Shown here one piece after another: positions 1 to 5,912 of a stretch of 5,912 nucleotides of DNA. Made by a program: the position numbers and the translations under genes. The DNA is from an uncultured Phycisphaerales bacterium (GTDB lineage Bacteria; Planctomycetota; Phycisphaerae; Phycisphaerales; UBA1924): assembly GCA_937871415.1 (NCBI GenBank), contig CALMQD010000380.1, positions 1 to 5,912 of the forward strand. The letters run 5' to 3'. Position 1 is the stretch's first letter; every line of letters begins with the position of its first letter. Below the pieces are notes generated by a model that worked only from the letters and a program-made list of their open reading frames with translations, was not told the origin of the DNA and made no database searches.

Positions 1-1427
1 GCTTTCAACTTCCTGTTCACCGAGCCCCGGTTCTCGCTCAACATCTACGACTCCGGCAATGTGCTCACGTTCGGCGTCATGCTCGCGGTCGGGCTGGTGG
101 TCGGGACGCTGGCGGCGCGCTCGCGCGAACAGTCTCAGCGCGCCAGCGACCGCGAGCAGGCCACGGCGGCGCAGTACGCGCTCTCGCGGGAGCTCGCGGC
201 CGCGCGCGAGGCAAGCGACGTCTGCCGGATCGTCGCCCGGCACGCCCACGACCTTCTGCAGGCCGACGTGGTCGTCTGCATGCCCGTCGCGCCCGCGGCG
301 AACGCTCCGGGCGCCCAAGGGGCGTCGCGACTCGACACGATCGCGGCGGCCGGATCGCCCGATTGGTTCGACGACGGTGCGGGCCGGGAACGCGGCGTAG
401 CGCAGTGGTCCTTCGACCACGCCCGGACGGCCGGACGCGGCACACCGAAACTCCCCTCCTCGGCCGGTCGGTACGTCCCGCTGATCGGCGCCGGCGGCAA
501 GGTCGGGCTCATCGGCGTGCGCCTGGCGCGGGGCGACGGCGCCGACGGCGGATGGTCCGATCCCGAGACGGCGCAGGCGCTGGAGGCGATCGCGACACAG
601 GCCGGCTCGGCGCTGGAACGCGTCGCGCTGGGCGAATCGCACCAAGCGGCGCGACTGGAGGCCGAACGCGAGCGCCTCCGCAGCGCCCTGCTCAGCTCGG
701 TCTCGCACGATCTGCGGACGCCGCTGGCCAGCATCACCGGCGCCGCCAGCGCCCTCGAATCACACTCCGCAGGGACGCTCGACGACACAACCCGCGCCGC
801 CCTGCTCCGGACGATCGTCGACGAGTCGAGCCGGCTCAACGACATCATCGCCAACCTGGTGTTCGCGACGCGCCTGGAGTCCGGCGCCGTCGCGCTACGC
901 AGAGAATGGACGACCGTCGAGGAGGTCATCGGCGTCGGCCTGGCGCGGCACCGGGAAGCCCTCGCGTCACGCCCGTTCCGTGTGCAGGTCCCGCCGGACC
1001 TGCCGATGATCCGAGTCGATAGCGCGATGCTGCCCCAGGTCGTCCACAACCTCGTCGAGAACGCCCTGCGTTACACGCCCGCCAACACGCCGCTGGGCGT
1101 GAGCGCCTGGGCGAGCCAGGGGCGGGTGGTCGTGAAGGTGTGGGACCAGGGGCCGGGCCTGGCCGACAACGAGGCGTCCAAGGTCTTCGAGCGTTTCTAC
1201 CGCGGACGGGCCTCGAAGGCCGGCGGCGCGGCGCCCGCCGCCTCGACGGGCATGGGCCTGGGGCTCACCATCTGCGAGGGCGTCATCCGTGCCCACGGGG
1301 GGCGGATCTGGGCCGAGCCCCACTCGCCGCACGGCGCGGCGTTCATCTTCTCCCTCCCCGTCGAGGAGCCGCAGCCGGTGCTCCCGCAGGAGCCGGATCG
1401 CGCCGAGGCCGGCGCGGGAGGCGCGAA

Positions 1428-1431
<4 letters not shown>
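1..1431 (+). CDS. kdpD: KdpD-type sensor histidine kinase, C-terminal part (5' end outside window)
   Basis: Membrane sensor kinase that responds to potassium limitation or osmotic stress and phosphorylates KdpE. The frame is open from the first base, so the gene enters from the left; a GTG at 61 is internal. The 476 visible residues begin with the end of the KdpD membrane domain: an NFLFTEP-like segment and a last hydrophobic helix (about residues 21-38) ending in AARSRE, matching the E. coli KdpD end-of-membrane pattern. A GAF-like region (about 50-205) includes the AQWSFD motif typical of KdpD. Then come the HisKA H-box SVSHDLRTPL with phospho-acceptor His at visible residue 236, the N-box LVENALRY with Asn 354, the G1 box WDQGPG with Asp 382, an F-box FERFYRG, and the G2 box GMGLGL near 417-422. 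The universal-stress/KdpD N-terminal domain lies outside the window. The tail after the catalytic domain is short and Pro/Glu/Ala-rich. The stop overlaps the kdpE start, indicating co-transcription and likely translational coupling. Confidence 0.95.
1416..1421 (+). promoter_or_regulatory. Ribosome binding site supporting the GTG start of kdpE
   Basis: GGGAGG lies inside the last codons of kdpD, six bases before GTG at 1428. This supports GTG 1428 as the kdpE start, since no ATG is available near the beginning of the receiver domain and the next in-frame GTG (1485) would cut into its first beta strand. Confidence 0.65.
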
Positions 1432-2201
<770 letters not shown>

Positions 2202-2241
2202 TGCGGCAAGCCCCGGCGGAGCCCGCAAACGCCCGCGCATG

Positions 2242-2279
2242 AAAAAAGCGGAAGACCCCGGCACTCGGAGCCTTCCGCT
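2242..2279 (-). terminator. Intrinsic terminator of the tRNA-Ser gene
   Basis: Read on the minus strand, AGCGGAAG (2279-2272) pairs with CTTCCGCT (2254-2247), an 8-bp perfect stem around a 17-base GC-rich loop, directly followed by a run of six T (2247-2242, the first T belonging to the stem). It begins four bases after the tRNA 3' end, the expected place. On the plus strand the stem is preceded by A residues and has no T tail, so it is oriented for the tRNA, not for kdpE. Confidence 0.85.
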
Positions 2280-2283
2280 CAAG

Positions 2284-2371
2284 CGGAGAGGGGGGGATTC
2301 GAACCCCCGACACGGACGAGCCGTGTACCGGTTTTCGAGACCGGCGCGTTCAACCACTCTGCCACCTCTCC
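2284..2371 (-). tRNA. tRNA-Ser, anticodon CGA (reads UCG)
   Basis: A complete type II tRNA is visible. The 7-bp acceptor stem GGAGAGG/CCTCTCC (2371-2365 with 2291-2285) is perfect and the discriminator is G (2284), as usual for serine. The D arm contains GAGTGGTTGAA. The anticodon arm CCGGT-CTCGAAA-ACCGG gives anticodon CGA (complement of 2335-2337). The long variable arm is a stem-loop with ACACGG paired to CCGTGT, the serine identity feature. The T arm GGGGG-TTCGAAT-CCCCC is perfect. No CCA is encoded: the bases after the discriminator read CTT, so CCA would be added enzymatically. The gene faces kdpE tail to tail and stands alone with its own terminator and candidate promoter. Confidence 0.97.
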
Positions 2372-2378
2372 CAAGGTG

Positions 2379-2403
2379 TCCGGCGGCACGTGGGCCCGCC
2401 GGA
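2379..2403. repeat. Inverted repeat in the tRNA leader region
   Basis: TCCGGCGG (2379-2386) and CCGCCGGA (2396-2403) are perfect 8-bp inverted copies separated by nine bases. They sit 8 bases upstream of the mature tRNA 5' end and downstream of the candidate tRNA promoter, so the hairpin would lie in the precursor leader. Its role is not known; it may aid 5' processing or be incidental in GC-rich DNA. Confidence 0.5.
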
Positions 2404-2414
2404 GTGGAACCAGC

Positions 2415-2443
2415 ATCGTTGGCCGTTGAGGCGGGGGCGTCAA
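2415..2443 (-). promoter_or_regulatory. Candidate sigma70-type promoter for tRNA-Ser
   Basis: On the minus strand TTGACG (2443-2438, five of six matches to the -35 consensus) is followed after exactly 17 bases by AACGAT (2420-2415, three of six, including the conserved A2 and T6 of the -10). Predicted transcription would begin near 2408, giving a leader of about 37 bases before the tRNA. The position, spacing and direction fit; the -10 is weak, so this is a candidate only. Confidence 0.45.
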
Positions 2444-2764
2444 ACCACCCGAACGAGCCGAACACCGTGGCTCCATCGTCGCTGCCCGCAACCTCCGGTG
2501 CGGCCTACCGGTCTCGGCGATCGCGACGCGCCCACAGCGCCACCGAGTTATCGCCCGACAAGCACACCCGCGTGAATCAAGCGACTCAGTACGCGGACAC
2601 AACCAGGCTTCCGGCGGCACTCGCGATCTGGACGGAGGATTCGCGGTCGGATCGCCGGCTTCGCCGCCCGCTTCCTCCCCGCCGCACGGAAACCCGGCCG
2701 GAGGGACTTCCCCCCAAGTCCCCGTCGTCTCCTGCTTCCCCGCCGGGGCGAGGATCGATGCAGA
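2444..2764. other. Intergenic stretch without a convincing gene
   Basis: No coding sequence is supportable here: open frames on both strands have no ribosome site, run through the tRNA or the promoter region, and show Arg/Pro/Ser-rich shadow composition. The stretch is GC-rich with several local inverted repeats, for example GGAGGA (2634-2639) with TCCTCC (2673-2678), and the perfect hairpin at 2703-2722 listed separately. No tRNA-like, transposase-like or direct-repeat array structure was seen. It would contain whatever divergent regulatory DNA serves the tRNA on the left and the secreted-protein gene on the right. Confidence 0.6.
2703..2722. repeat. Perfect hairpin with an all-C loop
   Basis: GGGACTT (2703-2709) and AAGTCCC (2716-2722) form a perfect 7-bp inverted repeat enclosing six C residues. 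It lies about 70 bases upstream of the ECF-like promoter candidate. On neither strand is it followed by a T run, so it does not look like an intrinsic terminator. Confidence 0.55.
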
Positions 2765-2794
2765 TGCAATCATTTTGCAAGTTAGTGCCTGCAA
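2765..2794. repeat. TGCAA repeat cluster upstream of the promoter candidate (possible operator)
   Basis: TGCAA occurs at 2765, 2776 and 2790, and the inverse word TTGCA at 2775. This creates two dyads: TGCAA-N5-TTGCA (2765-2779) and TTGCA-N10-TGCAA (2775-2794). The last copy overlaps the proposed -35 element. The words lie in the A+T-richest part of an otherwise GC-rich intergenic region, a setting typical for regulator binding, but no regulator can be named. Confidence 0.35.
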
Positions 2795-2818
2795 CCTTTT
2801 CGCCGGTCGGACGTTTAA
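2790..2818 (+). promoter_or_regulatory. Candidate ECF-sigma-like promoter for the secreted repeat protein
   Basis: TGCAACC (2790-2796) followed by TTTT, then 15 bases after the AACC a CGT core extended to CGTTTAA (2812-2818). Many ECF sigma factors use an AAC-containing -35 and a CGT-containing -10 about 15-17 bases apart, so the arrangement fits that group. No good sigma70 pair is seen in the same segment. Transcription would start near 2822-2826 and produce a leader of about 175 bases. No sigma factor gene is in the window, so assignment is inference. Confidence 0.35.
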
Positions 2819-2835
2819 CTCTGTGACAGCCCGTC

Positions 2836-2978
2836 GCCCCTGGTCCTGCGGGAAAGTCCACGCGGAAGGGGCCGGGCAAGGAACCCGGCGGCCCTAGGGC
2901 CGCGGCTGAGGTCCGGACAGCGGGGACGGGGGCGCAGGGCCGGACGCGTCAGCGACCGGCATCGGCCGGAAGGCGGCC
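2836..2978 (+). promoter_or_regulatory. Hairpin-rich 5' leader of the secreted-protein gene (candidate structured RNA)
   Basis: Consecutive hairpins can be drawn by eye. (1) GCCCCT (2836-2841) with AGGGGC (2867-2872), enclosing a second stem of CC, GCG and GGA paired to TCC, CGC and GG with single-base bulges and an AAG loop. (2) GCCGGG (2871-2876) with CCCGGC (2884-2889), which shares two bases with the first. (3) the 16-base perfect palindrome at 2888-2903. (4) GTCCGG (2911-2916) with CCGGAC (2940-2945). (5) CCGGC (2956-2960) with GCCGG (2965-2969), mutually exclusive with (6) GGCCG (2964-2968) and CGGCC (2974-2978), which ends two bases before the ribosome site. I do not recognise a known riboswitch or ncRNA family. 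High GC makes chance stems common, so the call rests on their density and location. Confidence 0.35.
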
Positions 2979-2980
2979 AC

Positions 2981-2988
2981 GGAAGGAG
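2981..2988 (+). promoter_or_regulatory. Strong ribosome binding site setting the start at 2998
   Basis: GGAAGGAG ends nine bases before ATG 2998. An in-frame TTG at 2989 touches the site directly and is therefore not a usable start, which decides for ATG 2998. Confidence 0.8.
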
Positions 2989-2997
2989 TTGGTCATC

Positions 2998-4032
2998 ATG
3001 TTCTCCACGAGATTCGTCTGCATGGTCTGCGGCAGCGCCCTGGCGCTCTCGCTGGCCCCCGTCGCTTCCGCGGACGACCACGCGGGGCCCGGGCGATACA
3101 ACAACCTCAACAGGCTGAACGATCGCGGCGGACGCGACGATCGCGACCGCGGGCGGGACGACCGCTCCGACGATCGGCGCGGTTCGTACGACCGTGACCG
3201 GTGGCATGGGCGCGACCGCGACGACGACCATCGCTCATCGTTCCGCATCGGCATCGGGATCGGCTCGGGCTGGGGTGTGGGAAGGCGCGACTGGGACCGG
3301 TGCGACGATGATTGGCGTTGGCGCCGACCGGTGGTCGTGACCCCGTGCCCGCCGCCGGTGGTCGTGGCGCCGTGCCCCCCGCCGCGCGTGATCTACCCCG
3401 CCGAGCGCGAGGTCATCGTGCAGCGACAGGTGGTGGTCGAGACACCGGTGGTGCGCGAGGTCGTGGTCGAGCGCCCGGTCGTGGTGGAAAAGCCCGTGAT
3501 CATCGAGAAGCCGGTGGTCGTGGAGAAGCCCGTCGTCGTTGAGCGGCGTGTCGAAGTGGCGGCCCAGCCCGAGCCGGGCAACTACCGCGACCGCGAACTG
3601 GGCGACGCCTACCTCCGCATGGGTGACTTCACCAACGCCGTGCGCGTCTACGGACGCTACGTCGCCACCGTCGGCGGGAAACAGGACGGCACCGCCGTGC
3701 GCAACTACGGCCTGGCCCTCATCGCCGCGGGGAGCGCGAACGAGGGCTTCCGGAATGTCGCGACCGGCTACCGCATCGAGCCGTCGATGCTCGACCGCCC
3801 GCTGAGCGTGTCGGACCTGGGCGGAGCGCAGGCGTACACCGCGCTGCTCGACGCCGCGGCTCGCGCCGCCGATACGCAGAACACCGCGGAATCGTACCTG
3901 AGCCTGGCGGTGCTGCACGACGCGAACGGCCAGCGCGACGCGGCGGAGACGGCGCTGAAGAGCGCCCGCGACCGCGGGCTGGAGGCCGCACTCCTGGACA
4001 AGTTCGTGCTCCGCTTCGCACAGGCCCGCTGA
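2998..4032 (+). CDS. Secreted low-complexity repeat protein with TPR-like C-terminal domain, function unknown
   Basis: I do not recognise a named family. The 344-residue protein starts with a Sec signal peptide: Arg5, a hydrophobic core (about 6-22) and a signal peptidase I site after ASA (23-25), so export to periplasm or envelope is expected. Residues 33-80 are strongly Arg/Asp-rich. A Gly/Ile segment (82-95, FRIGIGIGSGWGVG) and a Trp/Arg/Asp patch (98-110) follow. Residues 112-129 are a tandem duplication of VVV(T/A)PCPPP, each copy with one Cys. Residues 136-187 are hexapeptide repeats of the E(R/K)PVVV type. The C-terminal third (about 195-344) is helical: ELGDAYLRMGDFTNAVRVYGRYV (200-222, interrupted only by normal TPR variation) fits a TPR unit, and two further helical pairs near 236-265 and 298-330 are TPR-like. 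A TPR domain suggests protein-protein interaction; the extended charged/Val-Pro stalk may act as a spacer or wall-binding region. It has its own promoter candidate and leader, and converges on rsmA. Confidence 0.85.
   Translation: MFSTRFVCMVCGSALALSLAPVASADDHAGPGRYNNLNRLNDRGGRDDRDRGRDDRSDDRRGSYDRDRWHGRDRDDDHRSSFRIGIGIGSGWGVGRRDWDRCDDDWRWRRPVVVTPCPPPVVVAPCPPPRVIYPAEREVIVQRQVVVETPVVREVVVERPVVVEKPVIIEKPVVVEKPVVVERRVEVAAQPEPGNYRDRELGDAYLRMGDFTNAVRVYGRYVATVGGKQDGTAVRNYGLALIAAGSANEGFRNVATGYRIEPSMLDRPLSVSDLGGAQAYTALLDAAARAADTQNTAESYLSLAVLHDANGQRDAAETALKSARDRGLEAALLDKFVLRFAQAR
3331..3384 (+). repeat. Tandem 27-base duplication encoding VVV(T/A)PCPPP twice
   Basis: Two adjacent 27-base copies (3331-3357 and 3358-3384) differ at only a few positions and encode residues 112-120 and 121-129 of the secreted protein. 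Each copy carries a Cys between prolines (117 and 126), which could pair with each other or with Cys102 in an oxidising compartment. Confidence 0.8.
3403..3558 (+). repeat. 18-base-period coding repeat (hexapeptide E[RK]PVVV)
   Basis: Residues 136-187 of the secreted protein are built from six-residue units. The core, 3469-3540, encodes ERPVVV, EKPVII, EKPVVV, EKPVVV in succession; flanking units EREVIV, QRQVVV, ETPVVR and ERRVEV are degenerate copies, with one four-residue unit (EVVV) breaking the period. DNA copies have diverged at third positions (for example GTGGTCGTG against GTCGTCGTT), so the array is maintained at protein level rather than being a very recent slippage product. Confidence 0.8.
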
Positions 4033-4035
4033 GCA

Positions 4036-4055
4036 GAGCGCCGGATCTCGGGCTC
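4036..4055. other. Weak hairpin between the convergent genes
   Basis: GAGC and CCG (4036-4039, 4041-4043) pair with CGG and GCTC (4049-4051, 4052-4055), leaving one bulged G and a GATCT loop. It lies in the 31-base gap between the stop of the secreted-protein gene and the stop of rsmA, where a bidirectional terminator would be placed, but no T run follows on either strand. It may be a transcription barrier or chance. Confidence 0.25.
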
Positions 4056-4063
4056 GCAACAAC

Positions 4064-5029
4064 TCAGTCTCGCACAGCCGCCTCGGTCGCCGGGTTGTCT
4101 TCTTCCCCGCCGGCCGAGGCGGCGATTTCTTGGAACTGCTCGGGCGTCAACTGCTCGGCGCGGCTGGTGGGCGACAGGCCAAGCAGGAGCGAGCCGGAAC
4201 GGGCGGTGAGTTCCTCCCAGGTTGGCAGGCCCAGCGACTCGCGGCACTGGCGGTAGACCGCACCGATCTGCTTGCGCCGCTGCTGGAATAGCGCCTCGGC
4301 GACCCGTGACGTGCGCTGGAGCAGCGCGAGGCTCGGCGCGCCCGAAGCGGGCTTGCGCACGAGCCGGATCATCGCGCTCGTCACATCCGGCGGGGGCCAG
4401 AAGCACCCGCCCGGCAGCACCGCCAGCCGCTCCACGTCGCACGCCAGTTGCGCAACGACGCCGATCGGCCCGTAGTCCCGCGAGCCCGGGACCGCCAGCA
4501 ATCGGTCCGCGAGTTCCTTCTGCACCGTGACGCTCATCGAGCGGCACGCCGGATGGTTGCAGATCAGCACCAGCAGCAGCGGCGTCGCGGCCCCGTACGG
4601 CAGGTTGGCCACCAGGTGAAACTCTCCGGAGTTGGAGCCCGCCGCCGCGGACATCTCGCGCATCGCGGCGTTCAGCGACGGGTTGAGCGCCCGCTTGCTC
4701 TGAAGGCAATCGGCGTGCACGAGGCGGAAGCGCGATGCCGGGTCGAAACCCGCGTGCCGGAGGCGCTCGGTCATCCGGGAGTCCACGAGCCGGCTGAGTT
4801 GGTCGTCGAGTTCGCAGGCGACGACGCGGCAGCCGCGGTCGAGCAGTTCCTCGGTCATCGTGCCCGTGCCGGGCCCGACTTCGAGGACCAGGTCGCCGGC
4901 CTTCACGCCCGAGGCATCGACCAGCGCGCGGATGTGCTGGTGATCGACCAGGAAGTTCTGGCCGAGCGATCGCTTGGGGCTCAGCCCCCGGGCCTCGAGC
5001 AGTTCGCGGATTTCCGAGAGTGTCTGCAC
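4064..5029 (-). CDS. rsmA: 16S rRNA (adenine1518-N6/adenine1519-N6)-dimethyltransferase RsmA (KsgA)
   Basis: Transfers four methyl groups from S-adenosylmethionine to two adjacent adenines in the 3'-terminal helix 45 of 16S rRNA, a late check on small-subunit assembly. The 321-residue protein has the family N-terminal motif SLGQNFLVD (21-29), SAM motif I LEVGPGTGTMTEEL (49-62), acidic motif II ACELDDQL (71-78), motif III HADCL (105-109), the catalytic NLPY (142-145), QKE (170-172), FWPPPDVTSAMIRL (210-223) and the C-terminal FQQRRKQIG (248-256). It is about 45-50 residues longer than E. coli KsgA, partly from extra residues between the Asp of motif III and NLPY and from a charged, Glu-rich tail. 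Start is GTG at 5029: the only start codon between the in-frame TGA of the upstream gene and the conserved motif. No clear Shine-Dalgarno sequence precedes it. It is second in a unit with the HAD gene, 33 bases apart. Confidence 0.96.
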   Translation of the reverse strand: MQTLSEIRELLEARGLSPKRSLGQNFLVDHQHIRALVDASGVKAGDLVLEVGPGTGTMTEELLDRGCRVVACELDDQLSRLVDSRMTERLRHAGFDPASRFRLVHADCLQSKRALNPSLNAAMREMSAAAGSNSGEFHLVANLPYGAATPLLLVLICNHPACRSMSVTVQKELADRLLAVPGSRDYGPIGVVAQLACDVERLAVLPGGCFWPPPDVTSAMIRLVRKPASGAPSLALLQRTSRVAEALFQQRRKQIGAVYRQCRESLGLPTWEELTARSGSLLLGLSPTSRAEQLTPEQFQEIAASAGGEEDNPATEAAVRD

Positions 5030-5062
5030 GCCGGACGGTAGGAAGCCGGGCCGCGTCCGCGC

Positions 5063-5912
5063 TCACCACTCCCCGGCGAGGATCCGGTCGATCGCGTGGG
5101 CCACGCCGTGCTCGTCGTTGGCGAGCGTGTGCCGCTTCGCCGCTCGGCACGCCTCGTCGATCGCGTTGGCGACGGCGACGCCGAGCCCGGCGTTCTTGAG
5201 CATGGCGACGTCGTTGATGTCGTTGCCGATCGCCGCGATGCGCGCCGGATCGATCCCGTGGTGCTCCGCAAGCCAGCGGATCGCGGTCCACTTGTTCACG
5301 TGCTCGCCGAAGGCCTCGAGGATGAGAATGTGGTCGTCCTCGCTCGCGGGGTTCGTGCCGGGCACGACGGCGTGGAAGTGGTGCAGCGTCGTGCGCGACG
5401 CGAACCGCCCCCGGATCTCGCGTGCAACGTCGGTCGTGCCGCGGCGCGTCCCGCAGACACCCACCCGCACCGTCGCCTCCGGGTGCTCATCCTCTTCCAG
5501 ACGCGGCACGACCTGCACGGGCACGTTCAGCGCCTTGAACCACCAGCGGGTCACCGGGTCGATCCCGTCCCAACCGCGCGGCGACACCACGAGGTAGTCG
5601 TGGCCCCGGCGCGCCTCGCCCGTGCGGGGCGCCGTCGCCGCCGGGTCCTTGAGCACCAGCGCCGCGTGCCCGTGCCAGAGCATGCACTCCGTGAGTTCGC
5701 GCACGAGCCCGATGTCCATCGAGAACCGGTGCAGCGTGTCGAGCGTGCGCGGGCAGGCGAGCATCGCGCCGCCGGCAACGACGACGGGCTCGTGCTGCTC
5801 GATGTGGTCGGTCACGTGCCGGCACTCGATCATGCCGCGCCCCGTGCACACCGTCACGCGCACACCCGACTCCCGCGCCCGCCGGATCGCCGCGGCGTTC
5901 TCCTGCGACACC
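5063..5912 (-). CDS. Cof-type HAD-superfamily hydrolase, N-terminus outside window
   Basis: Likely phosphatase of the Cof/YidA-like (class C2B cap) HAD group, typically acting on small phosphorylated metabolites such as sugar phosphates; the substrate cannot be told. The frame remains open to the right edge. The first visible residues, VSQENAAAIRRARESG, match the segment just after motif I in this family, so about 15-25 residues with the nucleophile motif DxDGT are missing and the GTG near the edge is probably an internal Val. Motif II is VCTGR (Thr23 of the visible part), the motif III Lys is Lys207 in HVNKWTAI, and motif IV is IGNDINDVAML (228-238). A cap domain occupies roughly residues 65-195. 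With the missing part the protein would be about 300 residues, slightly longer than usual. It precedes rsmA in the same direction and reading frame, separated by a TGA and 33 bases; the pairing suggests co-transcription, not a shared pathway. Confidence 0.9.
   Translation of the reverse strand, partial: VSQENAAAIRRARESGVRVTVCTGRGMIECRHVTDHIEQHEPVVVAGGAMLACPRTLDTLHRFSMDIGLVRELTECMLWHGHAALVLKDPAATAPRTGEARRGHDYLVVSPRGWDGIDPVTRWWFKALNVPVQVVPRLEEDEHPEATVRVGVCGTRRGTTDVAREIRGRFASRTTLHHFHAVVPGTNPASEDDHILILEAFGEHVNKWTAIRWLAEHHGIDPARIAAIGNDINDVAMLKNAGLGVAVANAIDEACRAAKRHTLANDEHGVAHAIDRILAGEW

Noticed and set aside
135..1049. Long minus-strand open frame opposite kdpD
   Set aside because: Shadow of the kdpD coding strand in high-GC DNA; Ser/Arg/Ala-rich, no motif, and the plus frame carries all kinase motifs.
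2279..2794. Minus-strand open frame containing GEVAEWLNAPVSKTG
   Set aside because: That peptide is simply the translated tRNA-Ser sequence; the frame lacks coding character and a ribosome site.
2239..2826. A 195-codon open frame starting ATGAAAAAA and running antisense through the tRNA gene
   Set aside because: It has no ribosome site, its first part is the reverse of a tRNA and terminator, and the rest is Arg/Pro/Ser-rich shadow composition. The GGDSNPRHGRAVY-like stretch is a known mis-annotation signature of DNA opposite a tRNA.
2846..2880. GGGAAAGTCC with surrounding GC-rich stems resembling the conserved 5' part of RNase P RNA (GAGGAAAGTCC)
   Set aside because: The following conserved RNase P elements and the 3' partner of helix P4 are not found, and only about 150 bases are available before the next gene.
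2911..2945. G-rich loop (runs at 2922, 2928 and 2937) as a G-quadruplex
   Set aside because: Only three separate G runs of three or more are close together, and a duplex stem already encloses them; a fourth run would be distant.
3331..3558. Repeats as a CRISPR array
   Set aside because: The repeats are contiguous without unique spacers, are in frame with a gene, and have 18- and 27-base coding periods.
3235..4062. Minus-strand His/Asp-rich open frame opposite the secreted-protein gene
   Set aside because: The HDH-type repeats are the complement of the Val-codon repeats of the real gene; the plus frame has a signal peptide and ribosome site.
3768..5291. 507-codon minus-strand frame spanning rsmA and part of the HAD gene
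   Set aside because: Arg/Ala-rich frame-shifted shadow; it crosses three real genes, two on its own strand, and contains no recognisable domain.

Overview
The window is high-GC bacterial chromosomal DNA carrying five protein genes, one tRNA gene and one long intergenic stretch. The taxon cannot be fixed from sequence alone. GC-rich coding, a secreted low-complexity Val/Pro/Glu-Lys repeat protein with a TPR-like tail, and possible ECF-type promoter syntax would fit a planctomycete (Phycisphaerae-like) or a similar high-GC Gram-negative; this is inference.

Layout. 1-2201 (+): the 3' part of a KdpD-type sensor kinase gene, entering from the left edge, then the response regulator gene kdpE, whose GTG start overlaps the kdpD stop (GTGA). 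No kdpABC gene is visible. 2242-2443 (-): a tRNA-Ser(CGA) gene with a candidate sigma70-like promoter and a clear intrinsic terminator, convergent with kdpE. 2372-2997: about 625 bases without a convincing gene. Its right half holds a short A+T-richer segment with repeated TGCAA words and an ECF-like promoter candidate, followed by about 160 bases of hairpin-rich leader ending at a strong Shine-Dalgarno sequence. 2998-4032 (+): a secreted protein of unknown function with a signal peptide, an Arg/Asp-rich segment, Pro/Val and hexapeptide repeats, and a helical TPR-like C-terminal domain. 4064-5912 (-): a two-gene unit, a Cof-type HAD hydrolase (N-terminus cut by the right edge) followed 33 bases later by rsmA, the 16S rRNA adenine dimethyltransferase gene.

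How the parts work together. KdpD/KdpE is a classical potassium-limitation/turgor two-component system; their targets are presumably kdp transport genes outside the window. tRNA-Ser(CGA) and RsmA are translation housekeeping. The secreted repeat protein and its elaborate leader are the least explained part and the main place for a second look. I see no CRISPR array, insertion sequence, phage gene or defence system, and I do not claim a new system here.
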